Below are positions 11,304-21,100 of a DNA stretch of 64,000 nucleotides, piece by piece. The first letter of the stretch is position 1. Each line of letters begins with the position of its first letter. The stretch is from Cryptomeria japonica (taxonomy: Eukaryota > Streptophyta > Pinopsida > Cupressales > Cupressaceae), in assembly GCF_030272615.1 (NCBI RefSeq), contig NC_081409.1:911860340-911924339 (forward strand), written 5' to 3'. Position numbers and translations under genes: made by a program. The notes beneath the pieces are model-generated. The model saw nothing but the letters and a program-made list of their open reading frames with translations, had not been told where the DNA came from and did not search any database.

Positions 11304-14300
11304 ATGCCTATTCCGTATTCCAGGCATCGTATTGAGCGTGTTCGGAGGTACCGGAGACCTGCCGCATATGGACCACTAGTAAGTCAACACTTTTGACCCT
11401 TTTTTGATTTTTGACTTGGTCATTTTTGGTTATTTTTTGATTTTTGAAATTCGGTTTTAGCGTTTTAGCGGGTCAAAGTCGCAAAGTAGCGCATAAGAAA
11501 ATTTAGGTAGCGCATGAAGATGAATTTTAGGGTTGCGCCTGAAATAAAATAGCGTAGCGCATAGAAAGTCTAGGTTAGCGCAGGGAGTGAAAATAGCGCA
11601 TGCCGAACGTAGGGTAGTGCGTCAGGTCAGTAGGGTAGCGCATAGGGTAGACCTAGCGCATGGGGGTCACAGGGGTTCGCATGGGTAAGGGGTTTTAGCG
11701 CGTAGGGTAGACCTAGCGCATAAGGTCGAACAGGTAGCGTCAACGAGGTATAGGTTAGTGCATAAATAGGTTTTAGCACATAGGGCAGGTTGGGTGGCGC
11801 ATGGGGCAAAAGATTAGCGCGTAGAGTCAGTCAAGCGCATAGGGTAAATAGATTAGCGCGTAAGTAAAATAGTCGAGCGCATGCGTGGATTTTAGCGCAT
11901 GCGAAAAAAAATTTGCGAGATGAGTTGATTTGTGAAATTGTTGTATTTTATTGTCTTGGATTTTATTGATTTGTCCAATATGAGTGTCGATATAACGTGT
12001 TTTGATTTGCGATATGTCAAGTTATGCATAGATATCAATGTGTTGTGTTGATCAAAAGATGATTTGTTTTTGCACTCTTGTTTCAAGTTCAATGTGTGAA
12101 GCCTGATCTGTGTTACAAGCTGATATGGGTTGGAAACTTGAGTTGTTTTACAAGCTGAAATGGGTGGAAAACTTGAGTTGTTTTACAAGTTTATGTGATT
12201 TTGGAGACTTGAGTTGTGTTACAAGTTTTGATATGGTTTTTGATAACTTGAGTTGTTTTACAAGTTGATATGAAATGATAGGATTTTGAACTTGATGTAG
12301 ATGAGCAAATTGTTTCATGTTGTTGATGTGAGTTGGATTGTGATATCTTTGTTTTGATGTGGAAACTGATATTGGATTTGTTTTGCTTGTTGACAGGAGC
12401 GATTGGGCGTGGTTCAGTCGCGGGAGCAATTTCTGAGGCCGTGGACATTGATACCGTGGTTGACTCAGGCCGACCTGGATATCATTGAGAGATGTGGGTT
12501 GACGTCCCTGTTGGATATGCCTCGATTCACTATGAACCGGGGGCTACTTACAGCACTTGCAGAGAGGTGGCATAGCGACACAAACACCTTTCATTTTGCC
12601 ACTGGTGAGATGACAGTCACACCAGAGGACTGTTATAGGATCCTACGCATACCAGTAGTAGGTGCACTACTACCATATGAGCAGTTAGAGGAGGGTGGTA
12701 CAGAGGCACTTCGCCGCATTTTTCATGATGAGACAGTTTGTGGATACGAGATCCCATGGCAGGAGTTTTTAGACCTGGATTATGCACCACTTCCATCAGT
12801 ACTGGCAGGGTTTATCGGTGGATTCCTTTGTCCTGATCGCAGGTCAAAGGGATTCTTTGTGGGATGGGGGCTGGTTTTAGAGGAGATGGTCACACAGGGC
12901 TGTAGGTTTGCATGGGGATCGGCTATGCTAGCCCATCTATATAGGGATTTGCATGAGGTGGTATACCTTGGTTACGGCAGTTTATCACCTGGCGTGACGC
13001 TGTTACAGGTATGGTGTTGGGAGCACATTCCGGCTGCTAGACCATTAGCAAACAGAGATAGGCCCGTGGGATGTGCATATGCTTATGGATATAGGGGTCT
13101 AGTTGTCCTACAGAAGCTGGGAAAACTAGAGCATTGGAGGAGAGTGTTGGATGACATCGATACGGTCACATGGCGACCGTATACAGGGTGTGAGGTGTGG
13201 GCGGAGGACGGGCTGGAGATGCCCTACATTTTTATGACGAGATACCTGATTGGGAGGACCCCATTTGTTATTGAGAGGTTTGTGGTGACCAGAGTTTTGA
13301 GACAGTTTGGTCAACAACAGGGTATTCCTCAAGGGGCTTGCTTATATGCATGGTGGAGGCAGGATGTATCAGATTGGGGCCTGACCATTGATAGCACAGT
13401 GGCGGTGGAGGAGTTTGTTAGTTTGGCGGGTTAGATATGGGATTATGCCCCAGAGATTTTGGATGAGGGCATGACTGATGAGTTCACGAGATTGTTTGCT
13501 GCGCGAGCGGTAGCCAGGATATCTGATCTCGAGGAGATGTGGCCGACATTCGATGATGATGATGAGGAGGGAGAGGGAGATGATGAGGATGATGGAGATG
13601 ATGGAGGAGGTCGACGAGGGAGAGGAGTTAGAGGTAGGCGGGGAGATAGAGGGAGGAGAGGAAATAGAGGTGTGGAGAGAGCAGTTAGACAGGCAGTGAT
13701 AGACAGGGGGAGAGGCAGATTAGCTATTGGAGTCGGTGGAGAGGGGAGGGTGGGGGAGGTGCTAGCTGCAGTGGGGGTAATGATGAGGCGAGGCGACCAG
13801 CGCAGAGGAGGAGGACAGATGTGATCCCACTGCCAGCACCGAGGATAGGCAAAGTGAGAGGGGATGCCCCTGCACAGGTACCGCTATGGGTTCGGGTCCC
13901 TACTCATGTTGAGGATGCTTAGATTCGGACCCTGCAGGTGACTGTACAGCAACTGCAGGTGCAAGTTTTGACATATCAGTGATAGATTGTGTAGTTGACC
14001 ACCGAGCAGGACACAAAGAGAGAGCAGAGGGGTCAAGCGGAGGAGCTTGCAGCCAGTGTGCAGAGAGCAGCAGCGGGTGGTCCGATGAGAGACACCCTGA
14101 GAGAGCTATCATTGAGAGCTTAGGAGGCGAAGTACTACCGGCGGCATTATGAGGCTGCGGTACCTAGGGATCATTGAGTACAGAGCTTCACACAGTCGAG
14201 ATCCAGTCGATCTCGAGATACTGGGTCGCGGTCCAAGAGTCGAGGTGTGACAGGGCCATCGAGACAGGACCCTCCTAGAGATCCAGGGGTGGGGACATCT

Positions 14301-14350
14301 GGAGCCAGACCATCTCCGTCAGGGGATAGCCATACTTGGGAGACGTGGTC
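11304..14350 (+). pseudogene. antisense plant mobile domain (PMD) gene carried by the Tat element
   Basis: Exon 1 (11304-11378) encodes 25 residues rich in Arg, from MPIPYSRHRI, and ends at a consensus donor CTA|GTAAGT. The intron ends TTGACAG at 12396. Exon 2 joins in the same phase and encodes a domain of about 345 residues: LLTALAERW, a FATGEMTVTPEDCYRIL block, GFIGGFLC, WCWEHIP. This matches the aminotransferase-like plant mobile domain of MAIN/MAIL1 proteins and of many plant mobile elements. A single TAG at 13432-13434 interrupts the frame, which then continues with an acidic D/E run and an Arg-Gly-rich run. A frame change in a G-rich stretch near 13740-13760 leads into a Gln-rich segment and an RS/SR-rich C-terminus to about 14350, with a few more TAG/TGA codons. 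No signal peptide or membrane segment supports an env gene. It is convergent to gag-pol, as in Grande. The damage looks recent and the start, TATA box and splice sites are intact. Function in the element is unknown. Confidence 0.85.
11463..11905 (+). repeat. TAGCGCAT motif array inside the PMD intron
   Basis: Eight exact TAGCGCAT copies lie here, plus about a dozen near copies (TAGCGCGT, TAGTGCAT, TAGCACAT, GAGCGCAT, GGCGCAT), at irregular spacing of roughly 20-40 bases. All point the same way and lie wholly in the intron of the antisense gene. The intervening sequence is not itself periodic. The same motif fills two stretches of the gag-pol leader, on the other strand. Confidence 0.93.
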
Positions 14351-14635
14351 TCTGTTGTATTTTTTTATCATTGTATTCTTTGTACTGGACACAGTGATGA
14401 TATATTTTGTACATTTCGATCATTTTTGGGAGATATATATATACGGCATCATTATCTTTGATCATGTGGTGTGTTATATGGATGGATGTGCTTATGTGTT
14501 CTTTTCGTTATGTGATGATGATGCAATGCTTAAATATATGATATAATGTATGATGCAGGATGTATGTTGTTAATATGTTTGTGAGATGTATCTTGAAAAT
14601 GAGATGTATGTTTTTATATGCAATGAAATGTGTCT

Positions 14636-14790
14636 TTGAGATGTATGATAATGATATGTAACTAAGTGAAAAATGATATGCAACTATTAATTGTAAAATG
14701 ATATGCCACTAATTGTTGGAAAATGATATGCAACTATTTGTAAAATGATATGCAACTAATTGTAAAATGATATGTAACTATTTGTTTTTG
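14636..14790. repeat. short minisatellite, unit about 20-25 bp
   Basis: About six imperfect copies of an AAAATGATATGCAACTAATTGT-like unit (written in parts AAAATGATATG and CAACTA) are arranged head to tail behind the PMD gene. The array is AT-rich and non-coding. Confidence 0.8.
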
Positions 14791-15749
14791 AGCATCCTCA
14801 TTCTGCATTTGCCATCCGATACAACCATATGTTATTTGCTTTCGAGATAAGTGTCATCATTGAGCATTAATTTGATTTTGGGATATGTTGAAAATTTATA
14901 CAAGCATAATGGTATAATTGAACCATGATAACCTGAGAAAAATTTACATGATTTTTGATTTTGCAAGATAGCACAAGCGTTAAGGTATAATTGAACCAGG
15001 ATGACCTGAGTGTGTATTGCGTATAAACAGACAAGATTAAATCATTTGTATGTGTGAAGTGGAATCATGCCTTCAGTGATATTCGATGTTTCACATCTCG
15101 AGGCAAGTATTCATACAGTACAAGTGATCGCCTCCCAGACATAAGACTAAGAAAATATTGGAAGTTCCCCATGATCTCTAGCTTTGAAGCATTTAGTGAG
15201 AAAAGGAAGTGAATCCAATAATTTAAAATTTTCAAAATACAAAAATAGTCAAGATTTGTATGCGATAATGCAACATTCAGTACTTCAGAAAATCATCCAT
15301 CCTTGGTATTTCTGTGATGATTGTTTTGTTTTGCTTTGCGATGAAGCATAGTTTTGGTTGTTGGATGCCATGCTTCTATGTTTTGCAAATAGTTTTGATG
15401 TCTTGAATGCTCGCAAATTTTGATGATTTTAATGCCCCTAGCTGAGTGTGCCTCTTGATGTGAATATGTATAGTGATTTCCAAGCCATGGTGGAATGTGG
15501 TAAGAGGATATATATGGATAACCTAGGATAGTGACTATGCTAAGTATGTCTTGAATGGATATGTGCTAAGTGTCGGGCAATGACCGATAGTGTTTTTAAG
15601 GATAAAATGGTATGGAGATAGATAGAGGGGCCGTTCTTTCACAAGAGCGCATGTTTACTAGATTTTCACCATTTGTTTTTATTGTATTTTGTGTTTTTGC
15701 TTTTTCTGGATTTTTTTTTTTTTTTTGCTTTTTTCGTGCACTAGGCTAC
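14791..15749. other. non-coding spacer between convergent PMD gene and integrase end
   Basis: No coding content was recognised. A motif GGTATAATTGAACCA.GAT(A/G)ACCTGAG occurs twice (near 14910 and 14985). The spacer also contains a poly-T run at 15712-15725. It would hold the 3' ends of both convergent transcripts. Confidence 0.6.
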
Positions 15750-17102
15750 TTAAGTGTAGTACTTCTTCAGATGGATGTTGTTAGTTGGTTCGTTGAGCAC
15801 ATCTCCTTCTGAAGTTGCTAGCTGATAGGCACTTGATCCATAGACTGATATGATGACATAGGGACCCAACCAGTTAGGTTCAAATTTCCCTTTCTTTTCT
15901 CGATCTTGCTGATTTCTTGGATTTTCTTTGAGGACTAGGTCACCAACTTTGAAGTTGCGAGGGATGACCTTGTGATTATAGCTCCTGCACATGCATTGTT
16001 GATATGCTTTGAGATGAGTGTAAGCATGCTGACATCTTTCATCTAATAGTTCAAGTTCTTGCAGTCGGTTAACTCGATACTCTTCATCTGGGATTAAACC
16101 TTACAAAGAGACTCTGAGAGATGGGATTTCTACTTCCAGTGGTAAAATGGCTTATGATCCATATACCAATGAGTATGGTGTTTCTCCTATAGGTGTGCGG
16201 ATGCTAGTTCTGTATGCCCAAAGTGCTGGATTGAGTTGGACGTGCCAATCTTTGCCGGCATCATTCACTGTTTTCTTTAGGATCTTTAGTATTGTCTTGT
16301 TAGATGCTTTTGCTTGACCATTTCCCTGTGGGTAGTATGGTGTAGAGAACCGATGTTGGATTTTGAATTTTTCACATAGTTCTTGTACATCTTGGTTTTT
16401 GAAAGGTCGTCCATTATCTGTGATGATTGAACTTGGAATACCATATCTGCAAATTAGATAATTGAGGATAAAAGAGGCAATTTGTTTCCCAATCACTGTA
16501 GTCATGGGAACTGCTTCGATCCATTTGGTAAAGTATTCTGTTGTTGTTATAATAAACTTGTGTCCATTTGAAGATGAAGGATGAATTTTGCCAACTAAGT
16601 CTAGTCCCCACTGACAAAAGGGCTAGGATGTTGTAAATGGTTGCAGTTCCTGTGCTGGTGCATGTATCAGATTGCCATGGATCTGGCATTTAGGACATTA
16701 CTTGGCGAAGTGGTATGAAACTTTCTCCATTGTAGGCCAGTAGTATCCCATTCTTAGAAGTTTTTTAGCAAGAGTAGTACCACTTGAATGTGTTCCACAA
16801 ATACCGTCGTGAAGTTTGTGTAAAGCGGAATCAGAATCATTTCGATCAAGACAATGAAGAAGAGTACCATATAGACATCGACGATACAAAGTATCAGCAG
16901 TAAGGGTATAACGGGCAGCTTGCCAGATAAAATTACATTTCTGGTTACGGGATTGGTCAATGGGTAAGATATTGTTCTTGAGGTAGTCATATAGTGGGCC
17001 ATATAACGGAGAATCTAAACCAGTCAAGGCATAGATAACATGGGATTTAGAGTGGTCATAGGCTGGGGAGAACAGTTGCTCTACTAGGAACTCGTAATGA
17101 CT
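15750..17102 (-). pseudogene. Tat integrase
   Basis: Read leftwards in one frame, the order is an HHCC-type zinc-binding region (LHDGICGTH ... CPKCQ), the core with the first Asp (GLDLVG) and second Asp (IITDNGRPF), and a GPY-type C-terminal module (KFEPNWLGPYVI). The third catalytic position is Lys: GNGQAKASN where the family has Glu (codon at 16308-16310). At least four in-frame stops split the domain (after SYHFAK, after PFTTS, after LVYGS and after SLRVSL). Both the stops and the Glu-to-Lys change fit C-to-T or G-to-A mutation. The domain would insert element cDNA into the genome but is dead here on two counts. Confidence 0.92.
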
Positions 17103-17560
17103 CTATTGCTTTGGAATTTGTAGTAATGAAGCGATTGTAGCCATTGCATCGACTGCTTTGTTGTTCAACCTTGGTATTTGCTCGAAGGTGATGTGCACAA
17201 AATACTGTTTGAAGTCATCTACCATTCGCTTGTAGGGTAGTATCTTGTCATCTTTTGTCTGATAGTCATTGTTGATTTGATGGATGAAAAATTGTGAGTC
17301 TCCATAGACCTTTAACTCTGTGATTTTCCATTCTACAGCCATTTTGATGCCTATAACCAATGCCTCATATTCAGCCACATTATTTGTGCATGGAAACATA
17401 AGCCTATATGATCTTGGTATAGTGTGTCCTTCAGGAGTGATGAATAGAATACCAACACCTGAACCATGTTGTGTATAGGATCCGTCAAAGTATAGGGTCC
17501 ATTGTTTGGTAGAAAGAGCAAGAACATCCCTGTCTAGAAATTCAATCTCCATGGTTTGTT
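17103..17560 (-). pseudogene. archaeal-type RNase H (aRNH) of Tat pol
   Basis: This second RNase H domain follows the ordinary one and is a hallmark of the Tat lineage. It has YFDGSYT (Asp), NNVAEYEAL (Glu), VYGDSQFFIHQ (Asp) and RLNNKAVDAMA (final Asp), so the active-site set looks complete. It ends at a TAG directly before the integrase part, in the same frame. It is open over its whole length and is better preserved than its neighbours. Confidence 0.9.
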
Positions 17561-18000
17561 TTCCTAGTAGCGGTGCTTCAGCCAGCTGATCTGCAATTGC
17601 TTGTCCTTTGATGGCTCGTCTTTCTATGTATTGGATGTCGAATTCACTGAGAATCATGACCCATTTAGCCAATCGGCCTGTAAGAGCTGCCTTACTGAGT
17701 AGATATTTGAGAGGATCAATTTTGGCGACTAGCTTAATGGTGTGTGCTAGCATATAATGTTGGAACTTCTGGGATGCGGAGACCACTGTTAGGCAAGCCT
17801 TCTCAATGAATGTATAGTTGAGTTCATAGCCATTCAATGTCCTACTGATATAATATATGGCCCATTCCTTTCCTTTTTGATCTTCTTGTGCCAATAGTGC
17901 CCCCAGTGATATATCTGTTGTTGAGATATATAGGATAAGTGGCTTTCTTGCGACTGGTGGTATTAGAACTGGTGGATTCATTAGGTACTATTTGATTTGG
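17561..18000 (-). pseudogene. RNase H (RT-associated) of Tat pol
   Basis: This is the gypsy-type RNase H placed directly after RT: PLILYISTTDISLGALLAQED, then YYISRTLNGYELNY, IEKACLTVV, followed by WVMILSEFDIQYI. It is in the same frame as aRNH and forms one continuous open stretch with it. An in-frame TAG near 17990 separates it from RT. Confidence 0.88.
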
Positions 18001-18900
18001 TAAAAAGATTCTGCACACTTGGTTTCCCATCTGAATGGTACATTTTTGTGTAGTAAATGGTTAAATGGTAGACTTTTATCTGCTAGCTGAGTGATGAACC
18101 GCTTGATTGATTGAAGTCGTCCTTGTAGAGACCTGAGTTGACTGATATTCTTTGGTGGTGGCATGTCCATAATGGCTTGTACCTTTGCTGGATCTACTTC
18201 AATACATCTAGCTGAGACTATGTAGCCTAGTAACTTGCCTGATGTAACCCCGAAGACACACTTCTTAGGGTTGAGCCTGACTTGGAATTTCTCCAATCGA
18301 TCAAAGATCTTTGTTAGGATGCTGAGATGTTATGCTCAGGTGAAAGATTTAGCTAGTAAATCATCCACATAGTCTTCCATGAAGGTATGCATCATGTTAT
18401 GGAAGATTGTTGTCATTGCTCTTTGATAAGTGGCCCCTGCACTCTTTAAGCCAAAAGGCATAACATTCCAACAGTACGTTCCCCAAGGACAGGTGAACGT
18501 GGTTTTATCTTGATCCTCTGGGGCTATTTTGATTTGATTATAGCCTGAGAAACCGTCCATTAGTGAGAGCATTGCATGGCCTGCTGTGAGATCTACAATT
18601 ATGTCGATACTGGGTAGAGGAAAGTTGTCTTTTGGACAAGCTTTGTTGACGTCTCTGAAGTCAGTGCATATTCTGATACTACCATCTGGTTTTGATACTG
18701 GAACAATGTTGGAAATCCATTCTGCATAGTCAATGGGTCGGATGAATCTGACGTCTAATAATTTCTTTAGTTTAGTTTTGACCATGAGTGCCACCTATGG
18801 ATTCATCTTTCATAGCTTTTGCTTGACTGGTTTAACTCCTGAAGAGATGGACAAGTGATGCATGATCAAGTGTGGATCCACTCCGGGCATATCAGCATAT
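18001..18900 (-). pseudogene. Tat reverse transcriptase
   Basis: Landmarks in order are the entry block PHLIMHHLSI..KPVKQKL, FIRPIDYAEWISNIVPV, RICTDFRDVNKACPKD, DGFSGYNQI, TFTCPWGTYCW, MPFGLKSAGATYQ, and the catalytic YVDDLL at 18357-18375. The thumb follows (FQVRLNPKKCVFGV, GYIVS). Stops occur at the start (TGA and TAG between 18793 and 18811) and after the YVDD block (TGA and TAA near 18325-18335). Every one is a single C-to-T step away from Arg or Gln codons expected there. Confidence 0.92.
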
Positions 18901-20521
18901 GACCAAGAAAAGTTAATTTGTTGTTCTCTAAAGAAAATGATGAATGTTGATCTTTCTTCCTCTGTCAGAGATTCTGCAAGGTGTATGTTTTTGACTGCTT
19001 CTATGGTACCAATGTTGATTGATTGAGTGGGCTCAATCAATATGGGTGATCGCTCATGAAAGTGCTCAGGAAGAGTGTCAAGTCTCCCATCGTTAGGTTC
19101 CTTAAAAAGGTTTTCACCCTCAGATGCGTCCTTTATTTTTACTTTTTTGTGATCTAGAGCTGTCATTGACTGGTTTTCAGCATCAGATCTTTTACTTGGT
19201 TCATTTTTGCGATTGAGAGACTTGGCACTCCCTGGTTTGCAGACATCGTTACTTTGTTCATTGGTAGAGCCTGTTTCCGGATTTACGATACATAGGTAAT
19301 GGATAATAGATTTATCATCTGGGAAAATTGGTATATCATGGATTTCAGGTTCATTCCAGTCGATGAGGTCAGGAAAGACAAGCGGTAAGGAATCGTTAGG
19401 TGGATCAAGTTCTGCTATTGTAAGTGTTAGGATAGAGTTTTCATCGTGATTGTTCTTGTTTTTAAAGAAGTCCAAGATTTCGTCGAGGTCTTCGATGGTA
19501 TTATCTTCCATATAGACTTGTTCATAATGTTTTTGTTCGCTTTCCTTGGCGTTATAGATATTTTGTGGTCCAAATTCAAGAGGTCTATCTTCTGCGTTAA
19601 GTTCTTCTTGAGAAAGGGATATGGAATCAGTATCATTACGGATATCTGTAGTAGCATTGGAGCAGGTACCCCATTCATATTCATTGGAATCAGTCTCTGA
19701 GGTATCATCCCAGATTCTATCAGTGTTGTAAATAGGTATGTTGTATGGTGAAAACAAATCTTTGATGATGGATACCATTTAATAGTTTTTGTTGATTTTG
19801 TGTCAGATCCTGCTTCTACTTTCTGTGTTTGTTCATAGACTGTGCTTCCTCGGGGAGAAATAAAGGTATCCGAAGATGATTTTATTGTTTCTTGAAATAG
19901 TGGATTCTGAACATGAGCTACTGCTACAAATATGACCCTTTTGTGGCTTAGAATCTTTTCCTGATGTAACTTCTGATCTTGACATTCCCGTGTCTTGCGG
20001 ATTGTTTCTACTGATTCAAAGAGTGCTTCCTGCCAGGATTCTTCTTTGTACTTCTTCTTTACTTTCCATTGAGGTTTTGTAGTTAGGTGGGGTGGCCTTT
20101 TTAATAGGAAAGTGAGCTCACAACCCAATCCTTCTTTGTTTCCACTGGGTTGTGAAGGAAGATCTATGGGTTGAGTGACTCCTTCTTTGCGTTTCCCAAT
20201 AGGTTCTTTACCGTCATATTCCATTTGCTGCATGATTAAGTATCCTTTTCCATACAGGTGTGTAAGTAGAACAATGTCTAGAGAAGCTGCTTTGTTACCT
20301 TCTTCCTCATCTTTGTATAACCAGCTAAGAACATCCTTGTCTTCTGATTCATGTGCTAGAGTGCCCAATTGGATGAAGGTACCATCAAATTTGGTGATGG
20401 GCTGAGTGACCAGATGTGTTGATGTAGTAGGCAACCCATGAGATCTAGGTGATGTTGGAAATTTGGCCAAACATAGGGGCTCCAAAGAGTATTCTCCCAT
20501 GCCTTGGTCTTTGATTTGCAT
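18901..20521 (-). pseudogene. protease-RT linker of Tat pol, with a frame change
   Basis: A polar, acidic region (many D, E, N, S) with no catalytic motif joins protease and RT. The upstream part (from 20521) is in the gag frame and the downstream part (from 19778) is in the pol frame. The change lies near 19780-19810, in the A-rich stretch around ACAAAAACTATTAAATGG. It may be a mutation, a programmed shift, or the site of an Ogre-like gag-pol intron. The sequence alone does not decide. The end of the linker (WSYADMPGVDP) is the conserved run-up to Tat RT. Confidence 0.75.
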
Positions 20522-20524
20522 TTT

Positions 20525-21100
20525 CTACTTGAAGTCTCCAAATAAGGAGTTGGACTTTGTTGTTTGTAGATCTGATGTTAAAGATTGATGTTTCTCTCTA
20601 TTATGAGGAACCAAACTGTCTTGGGCTGCCCCCATTGCGTTGCAATGTTGAAATGAATTGTGATCAGCAAATATGGAGACTTCTTGTTCGTCATAAGGAA
20701 ATTTGACACACTGGTGATACGTAGAAGGTACTGCTTGCATTTCATGTATCCAGGATTGCCCTAACAAAATATTGTAGGTAAGATCTATGTCTAAGACCTG
20801 ACACATAGTATCCTTTTGCACTAGTCCTACTTGAATGGGTAACATCACAATTCCTTTAGAGGACCTTTCCTCATCATCATATGCCTTTATGGTAATCTTC
20901 TTAGAAGGATCAATAGACTCTTCTAAAAAACCTAATGCATGGATAAGCTTTAAAGTACATATATTAAGTCCGGCTCCTCCATCTATTAAGACTCGTTTTA
21001 CTCGGTGTTTGCAAACAATGACTTCGATATGGAGAGGAGTGTTATGCGGATGGCTCAAGGAAGTATTGTCATGCTCTGAGAAGGTGAGGTTATGAGGTCC
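20525..21100 (-). pseudogene. Tat aspartic protease
   Basis: The active-site block reads VLIDGGAGLNICT (around 20970-20990), the DGG variant usual in Tat elements in place of DTG/DSG. The domain continues with VLDIDLTYNILLGQSWIHEM and AVPSTYHQCVKFP, a conserved end region in plant gypsy proteases. It is continuous with gag. A TAG at 20525-20527 separates it from the linker in the same frame. Confidence 0.88.

Noticed and set aside
11627-11809. Minus-strand open frame with repeated Pro/Leu/Ala peptide
   Set aside because: It is the reverse reading of the TAGCGCAT array and has no domain.
11463-11905. CRISPR-like array
   Set aside because: The repeated unit is only 8-9 bases at irregular spacing, in a plant retrotransposon intron, with no cas genes.
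12397-13434. Envelope-like gene of the gypsy element
   Set aside because: No signal peptide, membrane segment or furin-type site is present, and the gene is antisense. The conserved blocks are those of the plant mobile domain.
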